This document shows, piece by piece, positions 8,619-18,704 of a stretch of DNA of 64,000 nt (positions are counted from its first letter, which is position 1; each line of letters opens with the position of its first letter). The DNA is from PLGF01 sp052139695. Lineage in GTDB: Bacteria > Verrucomicrobiota > Verrucomicrobiia > Limisphaerales > Palsa-1400. A model generated the notes under the pieces. The model had not been told where the DNA came from. It saw only the letters and a program-made list of their open reading frames with translations, and did not search any database. The position numbers and the translations under genes were made by a program. Location: positions 9,562-73,561 of the forward strand of contig JBKQWF010000170.1 of assembly GCA_052139695.1 (NCBI GenBank), in the 5' to 3' direction.

Positions 8619-8951
8619 GGGGTTTTTTAACAAAAATGGCGAATCCATAAATCAAGGTCAGTGGGCACTCTTGAAAACCCCGAAACAACTCAGCCCCTCG
8701 GGCATTTTTTACGTTCCAAAAACGAATCTGCGATTGTATGTTTTTCCAAGGCTGGGGAATCGCGCTTTGCGGCCCGTGCCTGCTGGTCCAACTGGTTTTG
8801 GTGATGGATCAACGTCGTTTGAAGGCGCTGGAACACAATTTGCGTCAAGTATTGTGTTGCGCTCTCAAAAGTCGCTTTTATCTCGTAAAAACGAGCGAAA
8901 TTTGCCTTTGCTTCAATGCGTTTTAATCGTGTTCAATGTGCAAACGGAATA

Positions 8952-11681
8952 ATGGCGGGCTTCCGTTCGTTCCTTCTATTGATGATCCTGCGGCTGGCCG
9001 CTCTTGGCCAAGCCAATGACGCAACGCCCTATACCATCTCAACTTTGGCCGGAGGGCAGGCCGGTTTTGCCAATGGCACGGGAAACGTCGCCCAGTTTTC
9101 TTCTCCTCAAGGCGTGGCGGTGGACAGAGCTTGCAACATCTATGTGGCGGACTCTGGAAACAAGGCGATCCGCCAAGTGACGCCAACTGGAGTGGTCACA
9201 AAACTGGTCAGGGGAGGAATGTTCGTTTCTCCTTACGGGCTGGCCGTGGACAGCGCGATGAACATCTATGTAGCCGATCATGGTGGTGGCGCGGTTCGCA
9301 AAGTAACGATGGTCGGAACAAACTGGGAAGTTTCAACGCTGGCTGGTGGGTTTAGCGCTCCTTACGGTGTGGCGGTGGACGCGGCCACCAACCTCTATGT
9401 GGCAGACCAAGGTGCCTCCCTTATCCGGAAAATGGCGCGGGTGGGAACCAACTGGGTGGTCACGACCATTGCCGGACCCGCAGGATTTAATGGTCCTTGC
9501 GGCGTGGCGGTGGACAGCGCGACCAATGTGTATGTGGCGGGAGGTCAAAACCAGACGATTCAGAGATTGACGCCAGTGGGAACAAGCTGGGTGGTGACAA
9601 CTTTGGCCGGACTGGCGGGCAGCCCTGGCACCAATGACGGAACGGGGAGTAACGCACAGTTTGATCTTCCTACCGGAGTGACGTTGGACACGGCGACGAA
9701 CCTTTACGTTGCAGACCAACAAAACTCCACCATCCGGAGAATCGCGCCCGTTGGCACAAATTGGGTCGTAACGACTTTGGCCGGCATGCCGGGCAGCGTC
9801 GGCACCAATGACGGGACCGGATGCGCCGCGCGGTTTGCTTCGCCTGCCGCTGTGGCGATGGACGTGGCCGGGGATCTTTGTGTGACGGACGCGCAAAGCA
9901 ACACAATCAGAAGGGGGTTCCCAGCCAACGGCCCTCCGGTTATTCTGACCAATGGGACCGGTTTGGCATTTAGCAACGGTTTGTTCGGCTTTTATATCAC
10001 CGCAGCGGCGGGACGGCCTGTGGTGGTCGATGCCTCGACCAATTTGGTGACATGGCTCCCCATTTGGAACACTAACGTGGGCGCGGGTGTCCTGCCTTTC
10101 AGCGACCCGCAGAGCGAAGCCTATTCCAATCAGTTTTACCGCGCCCGTTTTCCGTACCCTCGCCGGCCCCTCGGCGTGTACGCCAAGGTTGATTTAACAT
10201 CTGTTATCAAGCCGCGGACCAATGCGGACTGGAGTTCCTATTTTGATTGTCTCTACTCGAATCTTCTGGCCAATCCGGCGATCTCGGGGCTGACGCTTCA
10301 GGTGCATTGGGATTTGGTCAACACGGCACCCGGCGTTTACAATTGGTCGTATGTCACGAACGCATTCATCCAGACGTCGAACTGGAACGCGCAAAATCCA
10401 AACGCCCAGAAAAACATCCAGTTCATCATCACGCCCGGCTTCAATTCACCCCCGTGGTTATTAACCAATATCATATCTTCCGACGGATCTTGTGACGGGT
10501 TGTTTGCCAATCAGGGCGCTTCCAATAACTGCGGAACCGTGACCTTCATTGGTTACAACGAAAACGCGGACGGCAATGTGCTGCCGTTGCCGTGGAACCA
10601 GACTTACGTTTCTGCCTTCACCCAGTTCCTGTATGCGCTCAACAAGCAGTTTGGCGATAACCCGTTATTTGTCTCCATCTCGGTCGCTGGCCCCACTGGC
10701 GGCTCCGCGGAAATGATCTTGCCCAATGACGAAAACACGTGCCCATGCCATGCCGTAGTGCCCAACACCTGCGGCACCAAATGCCCTTCCGGCACAAACG
10801 CACAGTTGCAGCCCAATGACCTGACGCCGAGCCAAATGTGGAACCAACTGCTCACAAACCGATTCGGCGCCTCGTCCAAAAAATCTAATGATGAATTTGT
10901 CCAGGAGTGGGAAAACGCAATTAACCTCTACGACGGGATCTTTCATGGCGTGACGCTTGTTCTCACCCCTGGCGATGGCGAAGGCTTCCCCTTTGGATCG
11001 GCCAACGCGACCACAAACCCGCTCTGCCAGTACTCCATGGACGAAAGTTGCACGGCGGTGGGAAGCATTCTTTCGTACTTCGAGAGCTTCCAAAGCGTCA
11101 ATGGAAATGGAAAGGCCACCCAGATAAGCGGGTTGGCCGCCTCGAGCGACACATTGACCAACGGCGACGCGGGCATGGGCGGAGTGAAACTACTTTCGGC
11201 GCTATCGGAGACGGCGGCCCCATGGGATCAGATCATCGGAGGCGCCCAGTTCGATCATGGCTTCTCGGGGTGCCTGCCAAACAAATGCGCGCCGAACCCT
11301 GAGCAGGAGGAGTTTAATGTGCTGGCGAACTTTTTCAACGGCACGCAAGCCGTGTATGGCACGGCGACCTTCCCTGCTCTCTTCGAAGCCGTCACCAACG
11401 AGAGTCCGGTCAACTTCCCGCTGACGAACTCAGCGCCCCTAAATTATTTGCAGGTATTCTACGAGGACGTCCAATATGCTGGGAGCAACGGCTGCGTATG
11501 GATTGACCGCACAGGCGGAACCAATGGAGTCCAATCTCTTCACGTGTCGGCCCAGGATCTTCTCAACCAGGCGAGCGAACTGCTCTTCACCATCGGCCAG
11601 ACGACCTATCCCCAGGGATCGATCCCGTCGTATCCGCCCGCCTGTGCGAACTCGCCTCCGCCCGCGTGCCAACCGCCCTGA
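8952..11681 (+). CDS. Secreted NHL-repeat protein with C-terminal TIM-barrel glycosidase-like domain
   Basis: About 909 residues from the ATG at 8952, chosen because it gives a clean signal peptide (MAGFRSFLLLMILRLAALGQA); an upstream in-frame ATG at 8916 only adds 12 residues. Residues about 18-320 hold NHL-type beta-propeller repeats with the recurring pattern 'FxxPxGVAVDxAxNxYVADxxNxxIRxxxxxG' (for example GVAVDAATNLYVADQGASLI and GVTLDTATNLYVADQQNSTI). A module typical of verrucomicrobial secreted proteins follows, about 325-400 (RPVVVDASTNLVTWLPIW ending SNQFYRARFP). From about 405 there is a TIM-barrel-like region opening YAKVDLTSVIKPRTNADWSS, with LTLQVHWDLVNTAPGVYNWS (the GH42/clan A-like opening) and several Cys-rich loops (CPCHAVVPNTCGTKC). 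Glycosidase activity is inferred. It heads the secreted-hydrolase block. Confidence 0.7.
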   Translation: MAGFRSFLLLMILRLAALGQANDATPYTISTLAGGQAGFANGTGNVAQFSSPQGVAVDRACNIYVADSGNKAIRQVTPTGVVTKLVRGGMFVSPYGLAVDSAMNIYVADHGGGAVRKVTMVGTNWEVSTLAGGFSAPYGVAVDAATNLYVADQGASLIRKMARVGTNWVVTTIAGPAGFNGPCGVAVDSATNVYVAGGQNQTIQRLTPVGTSWVVTTLAGLAGSPGTNDGTGSNAQFDLPTGVTLDTATNLYVADQQNSTIRRIAPVGTNWVVTTLAGMPGSVGTNDGTGCAARFASPAAVAMDVAGDLCVTDAQSNTIRRGFPANGPPVILTNGTGLAFSNGLFGFYITAAAGRPVVVDASTNLVTWLPIWNTNVGAGVLPFSDPQSEAYSNQFYRARFPYPRRPLGVYAKVDLTSVIKPRTNADWSSYFDCLYSNLLANPAISGLTLQVHWDLVNTAPGVYNWSYVTNAFIQTSNWNAQNPNAQKNIQFIITPGFNSPPWLLTNIISSDGSCDGLFANQGASNNCGTVTFIGYNENADGNVLPLPWNQTYVSAFTQFLYALNKQFGDNPLFVSISVAGPTGGSAEMILPNDENTCPCHAVVPNTCGTKCPSGTNAQLQPNDLTPSQMWNQLLTNRFGASSKKSNDEFVQEWENAINLYDGIFHGVTLVLTPGDGEGFPFGSANATTNPLCQYSMDESCTAVGSILSYFESFQSVNGNGKATQISGLAASSDTLTNGDAGMGGVKLLSALSETAAPWDQIIGGAQFDHGFSGCLPNKCAPNPEQEEFNVLANFFNGTQAVYGTATFPALFEAVTNESPVNFPLTNSAPLNYLQVFYEDVQYAGSNGCVWIDRTGGTNGVQSLHVSAQDLLNQASELLFTIGQTTYPQGSIPSYPPACANSPPPACQPP

Positions 11682-12070
11682 GCTGCCTGATTGCGGTCAG
11701 CGGAGGCGCTTGCGCTCCGATGTCTGGAGTGGGGTTACGCTCTCAAGACGCAGGACTTTATGATCACGATTGGAAGCGACGAAGGCGGTGTGGCTGGCAT
11801 GACCACGAAGAAGAACATTCGGCATTTTACACGGGCACCGGCCAATGCGATGTTGGGCCGTCATGCGATTCACTTTTTCAAACACGCCATCGCTCATCGA
11901 CGGTTTGTATCACCTCAACACGACGCCGGCCATTCGGCGGTCTTTTGCCGTCTCATCCCGCCCTGTTCATGCTGCTCGCAATTCATCAAATTCGTTTGAA
12001 TTGGGGCGATCCCGTTAGTGGAAATCGTGGCTGCGAGGAACCGTTTCAAACCCGCGCCGCGATTTCATTC
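11682..12070. other. Intergenic region upstream of the GH26-like gene
   Basis: About 390 bases. The downstream gene's frame is open through this region, but the translation (Arg/Cys/His-rich, no family resemblance) does not look coding, and a good signal peptide begins only at 12071. A hairpin-like sequence lies just after the NHL gene stop, at 11701-11719 (CGGAGGCGC TT GCGCTCCG, one bulged base, no T-tract). It might be a processing or weak termination site. Nothing else recognised. Confidence 0.4.
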
Positions 12071-13939
12071 ATGCTCAATTCTTATCCGTTGTTAGTCCAG
12101 CGGCTGCGGATTTTAACGGTTCTCCTGTTTTTCCACGCTACTGCGAGTAGTTATGCGCAACAACCGCGATTCGCGGACTTAATTCCTTCCAGCCAACTGA
12201 TCGGCGGCAACATTGGATGGGTCAAGGTCAACATGCTGAACGCCGATGGCGGCCTGGCGACCAATTCGTCGGCGCAAATCATTTTAAGCGTCACCGGTCC
12301 GGGAAGTTTTTCGCTCGCGCAGACCAACACCACCACCAACGGCGCCATCGTTTTCAACCTTTCCTCAACGACATTGAACCAGCCGGGGCTTTACACTCTG
12401 GCGGCCACGAGCAGTGGCCGCGTGCCCGCCTTTGAAAACATCGGCGTGGAGACAACGCTGATGCCGCCGCAAGGTACGATCCTCGCTGGCGTGCGGGTCA
12501 GCCCCTCCACCGGGCCGGCCAACATTGACGCCTTGGAAATCGCGTGCGGCCGGGCGTTCCCTTTGAGCATGCACTATTACGACTGGGCCGATAGCGCATT
12601 TTCCACGCCACAGGCATTTACGCAAACGAAAGGCATTTCTGACGACACGGCTAGCAACCGCATTCCGGTCGTTTCCTGGAATGCGACGAATCTCACCGAC
12701 ATCCTTTCCGGCACCAATAATACTGTGATCACCAACGCTGCCCTGGCAATGGCCGCCTTTCAGGGACCGATTGTGCTGCGCTGGGCTTGGGAGATGAACC
12801 TGCTCGGCACGAACGGCAAGGCGTGGGCCTACCTCGGCTATCCAACGAATGGCAACGATCCGTCGTCCAACCAAGTGGCGGCGGCGCAAAGCAATTTCGT
12901 AGCCGCCTGGCGGCAAATCCGAACAATTTTCGATGCGAGCGGAGCGGCCAACGTGATCTGGCTGTGGAATCCCGGCGCGGGCAACGATTCCGCGCCCGGC
13001 CAAACCGCCGGCGGCTACACGGACGGATTTTATTCCGGCGACGCCTATGTAGATTGGATCGGCCTCGACGCCTACAACCGGCAGGACGACGCCTTTGCCG
13101 ACACTTTCATCGATGACCCCAGTTATGGCTACACCAACATGGCGGCGCACGCGAAGCCGCTGCTCATCGGCGAAACCGGCGCCTACTTCACCAACGAGGC
13201 GCATCAAATCACCTTCTTCGGAGCGGCGGCGGGTTCGTTGCAGACCAACTTTCCGCAGTTGCTGGGCTTCATGTATTTTGACGCGAACGGCACCGGTGAT
13301 GACTGGAGCCTGACGACTGCCGGCGCGAGCAACGGGTTGACCGAGTTCAGCAATTTGATGCACAGCACCTATCTCAACGCCATTGTTCCGCGCTTCTTAA
13401 ACTACGCGCAATTTCATGCGTTCAGCGCGCGGGTCCATGTCGCGTCCGCGGCAAGGACATTTCAAGGCGGCGTCATCGGCATTGGCGCGTCAGTGGACAA
13501 TCTTTATTCCAACCTGCCCACGGGAAGAATTGATTTTTACAGCGACACCAATTATCTGGCCAGCGTCGCTCTCTCCGGGGGTTCGAATGGCTCTTGCCAA
13601 GTGCAATCCTTCGTCGCCGTCACGAACCCGGGCACGCACTGGCTGAGGGCGGTTTATTCCGGTGACGCTAATAACAACGCCGGCCAATCCTGGCCGGTGC
13701 AAGTCAACGTGCTCCCACCGCCGTTGACCTTCCGAAGCATCCAGGCAACGAACGGGAGAGTGGAATTGACTTGGAACAGCATGACCAACCAATCGTATCA
13801 AGTCCAATTCAGCAGGAATTTGGCAAAGGGCATTTGGACAAATCTGGGCGCGGTCATCGTCGCCACCAACAGCACGGCATCAACCACCGATGTCTTCGGC
13901 GGCACGACGGGATTTTATCGAATCACGATTCCACCATGA
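12071..13939 (+). CDS. Secreted GH26-like glycoside hydrolase (mannanase-type)
   Basis: About 622 residues from ATG 12071, which opens a signal peptide (MLNSYPLLVQRLRILTVLLF to YAQQ). After an Ig-like N-terminal region (about 25-130, VKVNMLNADGGLATNSSAQI) comes a TIM barrel opening GTILAGVRVSPSTGPANIDA. Candidate general acid/base is Glu241 in RWAWEMN. Candidate nucleophile is Glu368 in LLIGETGAY. The spacing and the contexts (R-W-x-W-E-M-N; I-G-E-T-G) match GH26 endo-beta-mannanase-like enzymes. GGYTDGFYSGDAYVDWIGLD is the strand before the nucleophile. The C-terminus has an Ig-like repeat domain (ASVDNLYSNLPTGRIDFYS) and the secreted-protein module ending TTGFYRITIPP. The stop overlaps the next start as ATGA. 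Substrate is not provable from sequence. Confidence 0.8.
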   Translation: MLNSYPLLVQRLRILTVLLFFHATASSYAQQPRFADLIPSSQLIGGNIGWVKVNMLNADGGLATNSSAQIILSVTGPGSFSLAQTNTTTNGAIVFNLSSTTLNQPGLYTLAATSSGRVPAFENIGVETTLMPPQGTILAGVRVSPSTGPANIDALEIACGRAFPLSMHYYDWADSAFSTPQAFTQTKGISDDTASNRIPVVSWNATNLTDILSGTNNTVITNAALAMAAFQGPIVLRWAWEMNLLGTNGKAWAYLGYPTNGNDPSSNQVAAAQSNFVAAWRQIRTIFDASGAANVIWLWNPGAGNDSAPGQTAGGYTDGFYSGDAYVDWIGLDAYNRQDDAFADTFIDDPSYGYTNMAAHAKPLLIGETGAYFTNEAHQITFFGAAAGSLQTNFPQLLGFMYFDANGTGDDWSLTTAGASNGLTEFSNLMHSTYLNAIVPRFLNYAQFHAFSARVHVASAARTFQGGVIGIGASVDNLYSNLPTGRIDFYSDTNYLASVALSGGSNGSCQVQSFVAVTNPGTHWLRAVYSGDANNNAGQSWPVQVNVLPPPLTFRSIQATNGRVELTWNSMTNQSYQVQFSRNLAKGIWTNLGAVIVATNSTASTTDVFGGTTGFYRITIPP

Positions 13940-16900
13940 AATCCGGCTTTAACGCGGTACACCGAAAGATGTTTTTTTGGTGGACTTGTCTCGCTGGTGT
14001 CGTCATTGCATCGACCGCGCCGCGGGTTCGCGAGGCGCATGGAGCATCCATGGGCATTTATCGAAATGTTCCACTTTCGGGAGCTGTGGCGGTTGTGGAA
14101 GCAATCTGGTGGTCCGGTCAGGGTCTGATTACAAACGATGTCCAGAGGTCGCAAATGATTTTTTCCAATGCGATCAGTAAAGGCCCATGGCAACCAGCGG
14201 GATATGCCGGACAACCTCTCTCGGGGGTGACGGTGGCCGGACCGGCAGGAACGGTCCTGTCACTCCAGCCTCAAACACTCGGCCCCACCGGTGCGTTCGA
14301 TGACCTGCGATTGCAGGAGCCGAATTCCATGCCCGGCCCTTACTCAATCACGGGGTTGGTCTTGTTTAACAAAACTTCCTTTGCGAATGTGCTTTCGACC
14401 GATCAAGTCGTCCTTTCGCCGACAAATATTTTTGCCGGACTGTTTGCCGATGTCGCACCAGCCGCCGGGGATACGAGTGGAATACGGTGGGTGGTTGAGG
14501 ACGGAACCAATTTTTTCATTTCGACAGCGTCCACCGGTTTGGCATCGGCAACGAATCCCAGCAGCATCAGCCAAAATCCCACCAGCCTTGCATGGTATGG
14601 TTATGACCCTTTGACGGACATCACTGCCATTGGAGCGATGGTGGCGCCGGGTTTCACCAACATCAACTATGTTGGATTTCGTCTTGAAGGGACTAGCGCA
14701 ACGAACACCACCAGCACACTGGGCATCGCCGCCACGCAACTGCGGTTTGATGTCACGGTGGCGGTTCCGGTGCCAGCCCGGCTGGTGCCGCTGCCACTGG
14801 ATCAAACGCGCCTCACCGACGGCATGCTCGATGTCACAAAGTCTCCCTATTTTGCGGACAACAGTGGAGCCACGGATGCGCACCTGGCCATCCAAAATGC
14901 GATTAACGATGCCTACGCCGCGAACCTCATCGTCTTTTTTCCCCCGGGCACTTATCTTTGCACGGGCGGTTTGTCCTGCATTCAAACTCCCGGTCCTGCC
15001 TCGCCCGGCCAGCGCAAATTTGCCAACAAGTTGGTCGGTTCGACCCTGGGCCCGCGACCGGTGCTGAAACTTGCCGATGGCGCGGTCGTGACCAATATCA
15101 TCGCTCCGGGCGGCGGGCCTTCGCCACCGGTTTACCCGGTCTTTGTCCAGTTTTCGTGGGTGGGCGACGAGGGCAATTCCGTGATCCAAGAAGACCCGGC
15201 ATTGCAATACTGCTCCACGTTCCGGGGAATCGATATTGACATGGGAAACAACCCCAGGGTGTCGGCGATTCGGATGCTGGGAGCGCAGTATTGCGTGATC
15301 GAGGACGTGGATATTTATGGAACCAATTTCGGTTACGGCATCGACGGTCTGCCCGGTTCGGGCGGGAGCGTTGCGAATTTGAACATTACCGGAGGCAAGA
15401 TTGGAATTCGCCATAGCGAGTACCGGCCCTCGCCGCTCGTCACCGGTGTCAGGTTGACCAGGCAATCCAGCAACGCCATCAGCACCGCCGTTGTCCGCGG
15501 GCCGCTGGTGGTTGCCGGTTTCTGCATTACCGCTCCGACCAATCCCGCGCCCGGCTATGCGGCGGTTTTCTGCGACTCAACCAATATCGGCGGCAATGGC
15601 AGCAATCCGTCGGTGGGAAATCTGGTCATGGTGGACGGCACCATCGAAGTGCCGGGAACGAACGGCATCGGCATTTACAATTACGCGCAGGATGTTTACC
15701 TGCAAAATGTTTTTGTAAAGGCGGCGACCAACATCATCAGTGACGCGGCATCCAATTCGTCGAACTTTGTCGTGGTTCCCACAAACTATTGGGCGGACGC
15801 GGCGTGGTATTCGTTTCGGGTCGGGCGCGACAATGGCCAACTGGTCCTGAATGGCCTCGACTATGGCAGCCATACCGACGCCGTTGCCTCGGTTGTTTCG
15901 CTCGCCGCTTCGGCGCCGTCCAATTTAATTTCACAACACCTTTGGCGGACAAATTTTCCGTCCTGGGAAGATCAACCGTTGCTGCGGATTACTGATCCGG
16001 AATTCGGCGCCGTTCCCGATGATCCACAGGTTGACAATGCACCGGCGATTCAAGCCGCGCTCACGGCCGCGACCACCACCGACAGTCCCTATTTTGGAGC
16101 AACGGTTTTCATTCCGCGCGGACAATTTTATGTTGGCGGCCCGATCTTCGTGCCGGCAGGGGCGAAGCTCATTGGCGCGGGAGAAACCATTTCCGTTTTG
16201 GAAGCCAGCGAAAACTGGCTTGTGTCCAACACCACTTCCGTCCTGACCACAGAAAACAATTCCACAAACGGAGTGACGCTCGCCTTCTTTGCTCTCGTCG
16301 GAAACGAGGCAACTCCGGCTTACAGCGGTTTCCCCGACACGACCACACAACGCTGCCTGCGCCTGGCCACGGTGCAGTCCGCAAGTTCCATCTGGCGCGA
16401 CTTGCAACTGGATCAGCGGACCGGCAGCGGAATCGCCCGGGAAGCCAGCGAGCCGTTTGCGGTCTTCAGCGGTGATGGCGGCGGCCAGGTTTATAATCTT
16501 TGCCTGGATTTTGGCAACACGCCGCTGGCGGCCAATCAACCGGACCCGTCATTCCACCTGTTCAGCGTGCAGAACACCCCGATGCCGCTTGCTTTTTACG
16601 AACCTGATCCCGAACATCTCGACCAGGGAGCAGCCTCGGTTGCAGTTGACAACGCTGGATCGGTGGCGTTCTTCGCCTTCAAATACGAAGGGAGCCATCA
16701 AATGCTGTCAGCCACTAACGTGACGCATTTGCAGGCGTTAGGTGGGTCTGGTAACTACGGCCAAGCCACGAATTCGATCATCGCCATTGGTCAATGCGCC
16801 GATTTTCAAGTGGCCGAACTGTGTCGCGACCCGGGCACCAATGAAGAGACTGGACTGTCTTGGTTCTCGGGATTGGGACCCACTCTGACCGACACACGGC

Positions 16901-17145
16901 CCATCACGCTGGTGAGCTACGGAGTCGCAGGTCCGCAACTTTCCATCGCCAGAACGGGAACCAACATGCTCTTGTCCTGGCCCGTGACGACGGTTCCTTT
17001 TCAACTGCAAACTAACGCGACTCTTAACGGCAGAACGACTTGGTCACCGGCAGGCCAAATTCCGACAGCAAATGGAAGCAGCAATTCTATCAGCGTGCCG
17101 GCATCGTCAGCCGCCGGCTTCTTCCGGCTGATCCAAAATCCATGA
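13936..17145 (+). CDS. Secreted double beta-helix protein, GH55-like (beta-1,3-glucanase type)
   Basis: 1,069 residues from the ATG at 13936, which overlaps the GH26-like stop (ATGA). A hydrophobic leader (FFWWTCLAGVVIASTAP) follows a short charged N-terminus. Residues about 35-270 form a beta-rich N-terminal domain. Two separate pectate-lyase-3/beta-helix units then follow. One starts near GATDAHLAIQNAINDAYAAN with VFFPPGTYLCTGG. The second starts FGAVPDDPQVDNAPAIQAAL with ATVFIPRGQFYVGGPIFVP and KLIGAGE. Two tandem right-handed helices in one chain is the layout of GH55 exo-beta-1,3-glucanases. The C-terminus carries the same 'LSWPVTTVPFQLQTNATL...FFRLIQNP' module as its neighbours. Catalytic residues were not pinned down, so the family call is tentative; a polysaccharide-active beta-helix protein is firmer. 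Confidence 0.7.
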   Translation: MKSGFNAVHRKMFFWWTCLAGVVIASTAPRVREAHGASMGIYRNVPLSGAVAVVEAIWWSGQGLITNDVQRSQMIFSNAISKGPWQPAGYAGQPLSGVTVAGPAGTVLSLQPQTLGPTGAFDDLRLQEPNSMPGPYSITGLVLFNKTSFANVLSTDQVVLSPTNIFAGLFADVAPAAGDTSGIRWVVEDGTNFFISTASTGLASATNPSSISQNPTSLAWYGYDPLTDITAIGAMVAPGFTNINYVGFRLEGTSATNTTSTLGIAATQLRFDVTVAVPVPARLVPLPLDQTRLTDGMLDVTKSPYFADNSGATDAHLAIQNAINDAYAANLIVFFPPGTYLCTGGLSCIQTPGPASPGQRKFANKLVGSTLGPRPVLKLADGAVVTNIIAPGGGPSPPVYPVFVQFSWVGDEGNSVIQEDPALQYCSTFRGIDIDMGNNPRVSAIRMLGAQYCVIEDVDIYGTNFGYGIDGLPGSGGSVANLNITGGKIGIRHSEYRPSPLVTGVRLTRQSSNAISTAVVRGPLVVAGFCITAPTNPAPGYAAVFCDSTNIGGNGSNPSVGNLVMVDGTIEVPGTNGIGIYNYAQDVYLQNVFVKAATNIISDAASNSSNFVVVPTNYWADAAWYSFRVGRDNGQLVLNGLDYGSHTDAVASVVSLAASAPSNLISQHLWRTNFPSWEDQPLLRITDPEFGAVPDDPQVDNAPAIQAALTAATTTDSPYFGATVFIPRGQFYVGGPIFVPAGAKLIGAGETISVLEASENWLVSNTTSVLTTENNSTNGVTLAFFALVGNEATPAYSGFPDTTTQRCLRLATVQSASSIWRDLQLDQRTGSGIAREASEPFAVFSGDGGGQVYNLCLDFGNTPLAANQPDPSFHLFSVQNTPMPLAFYEPDPEHLDQGAASVAVDNAGSVAFFAFKYEGSHQMLSATNVTHLQALGGSGNYGQATNSIIAIGQCADFQVAELCRDPGTNEETGLSWFSGLGPTLTDTRPITLVSYGVAGPQLSIARTGTNMLLSWPVTTVPFQLQTNATLNGRTTWSPAGQIPTANGSSNSISVPASSAAGFFRLIQNP

Positions 17146-17200
17146 AGTGCAATGTCGGAATTTTCGGAAATTCATAACCGACCAAATCGCCCGCGCACAG

Positions 17201-17228
17201 TTGCGTCATAAGTATGTTCTGTTAAAAT
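17201..17228 (+). promoter_or_regulatory. Possible promoter for the DUF4185 gene
   Basis: TTGCGT (17201-17206), 16-base spacer, TAAAAT (17223-17228, five of six match to the -10 consensus). The expected start point falls almost exactly on the GTG start codon at 17235, so the transcript would be leaderless or nearly so. The -35 box is weak and no experimental support exists; read-through from the preceding hydrolase genes is equally possible. Confidence 0.3.
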
Positions 17229-17234
17229 ATTTGT

Positions 17235-18704
17235 GTGCGTGGCTTGATTCCACTTCTCCGGTCGGCGCTCATAGGCGCAATGCTGCCGGCCAGTATTCCC
17301 GCTGTCGCGCAACCAGCCCCAATCCTAACTTGGATCACCAATTCGTCGGTCAAGCTGGAACAGGTCATCGGTGACGTGGATTGGGCCGACGGCTCGAATG
17401 TCACCAGCCAGACGATCTCCCGGTTCAACATCGAAGGGACGGACGTCAGCGCCACCTTTTTGAGTGGCACCAACCGGATTTATATTTTTGGCGACACGAT
17501 CGGGAGCAACATTAATTATCAGGCTGCCGATCCAGTGGCCTGGAGCAGCACTGCCGACGGGGAAACGGGCCTGCTGCTCAATTTCTATACCAACCGCGAC
17601 GGCTCAAACGTCTTTGTCGATCCGAAGGGCATCAGCATGGCTGGGGACGATACGCCCAATGCGGGCATCTGCATTTCCAATGTCAATTACCTCATTTGCA
17701 ACACCGGCTCCAACACCAACGGGACCAATTCTGCCCAAAAGCACGCGGGCGATTATTCCGTGCTGGTCACGTTTAACCAAACCAACCTGACCTTTCAAAC
17801 CAATCGCACGATTTCCGTCCTTACCAACGGCGGTCATTTTATCATCAACTCACTCCACCTGTTTGGGACCAATGTCCTGATGTTTGGCGAGGGCGGGTAT
17901 CGGGCCAGTGACATTTATCTAGCAACAACACCGGTCAGTTCCTATCTGAGCGGAAATGGAACCCTCTACTTCACTGGCCTGACAAATGGCCAGCCGAACT
18001 GGAGCAGCATTGAAACGAATGCCGTTCCGGTGGTGCAGGACAATCCCACCAACGGCCCGCCATCGGTCGGTAACCTGTCGGTCATTTACTCGACCAGCCT
18101 CAACCTCTGGTTGATGGCCTACGACGGCGGCCGAAACACAGCCTCGCCCTCCAATACCACCGGCATTTATTTCTGTTCTGCCGCACAGCCGTGGGGTCCT
18201 TGGAGCACGCCGCAACTCATTTTTAACTCGACCCGCGATCGTGGCGCGGGCGTGTTTATCCATGACAATAGGTACAACCCGCCGGGCCTCATCGGTCCCA
18301 CCATCAATCCTTCGAACCATAATCCCACGAACACGGAGGGCACGGTTTATTCCCCTGACCTGATTGAATCGTTCACCACAATCTCAAACAGCACGCTCGA
18401 TATCTATTACTTGATGGCCACTTGGAACCCCTACACTATCGTGAAAATGCGTTCAGCCTTCACCATCAACCCGGTGATCGACCCCGCTTCGCTCGTAAAA
18501 TCGAAAAAAAAGTTCAGCTTCGCTTGGACGGCTCCTACGAGCATCGTTTATCAGGTGGATTACTCAACCAATTTGCTGGCCGCCTGGAATACAATTACCA
18601 ACCTTGTCACGTCCACTAATGGAATATTCAATTTTACCGACAATGGCACCAATAGCGGCGGCTTCGGCAATACAAAGTTTTACCGGCTGCAAAGTTTGCC
18701 ATGA
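17235..18704 (+). CDS. Secreted DUF4185 beta-propeller protein
   Basis: 489 residues; GTG start giving a signal peptide (MRGLIPLLRSALIGAMLPAS to VAQP). The body fits DUF4185, a predicted propeller seen beside glycoside hydrolases: TWITNSSVKLEQVIGDVDWA, ISRFNIEGTDVSATFLSGTN, RIYIFGDTIG (the family's 'lwlFGDT' motif), and the later blades SVIYSTSLNLWLMAYDGG, GIYFCSAAQPWGPWSTPQLI and YYLMATWNPYTIVKMRSAF. The C-terminal 75 residues form the module IDPASLVKSKKKFSFAWTAP to TKFYRLQSLP. Its stop overlaps the following gene's start (ATGA, 18701-18704). Likely role is binding or cleaving sugars extracellularly, inferred from neighbours. Confidence 0.8.
   Translation: MRGLIPLLRSALIGAMLPASIPAVAQPAPILTWITNSSVKLEQVIGDVDWADGSNVTSQTISRFNIEGTDVSATFLSGTNRIYIFGDTIGSNINYQAADPVAWSSTADGETGLLLNFYTNRDGSNVFVDPKGISMAGDDTPNAGICISNVNYLICNTGSNTNGTNSAQKHAGDYSVLVTFNQTNLTFQTNRTISVLTNGGHFIINSLHLFGTNVLMFGEGGYRASDIYLATTPVSSYLSGNGTLYFTGLTNGQPNWSSIETNAVPVVQDNPTNGPPSVGNLSVIYSTSLNLWLMAYDGGRNTASPSNTTGIYFCSAAQPWGPWSTPQLIFNSTRDRGAGVFIHDNRYNPPGLIGPTINPSNHNPTNTEGTVYSPDLIESFTTISNSTLDIYYLMATWNPYTIVKMRSAFTINPVIDPASLVKSKKKFSFAWTAPTSIVYQVDYSTNLLAAWNTITNLVTSTNGIFNFTDNGTNSGGFGNTKFYRLQSLP

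Noticed and set aside
8434..8952. 172-codon plus-strand frame before the NHL gene
   Set aside because: It overlaps the GntR gene and promoter, has no family resemblance, and the NHL protein has its own signal peptide start at 8952.
11666..12070. 135-codon upstream extension of the GH26-like gene
   Set aside because: Cys/Arg/His-rich with no resemblance to any domain; the signal peptide begins at 12071.
12365..15465. Minus-strand frames (332 and 373 codons) opposite the GH26-like and GH55-like genes
   Set aside because: No start context or motif, and low-complexity basic composition; the plus strand shows signal peptides and catalytic motifs.
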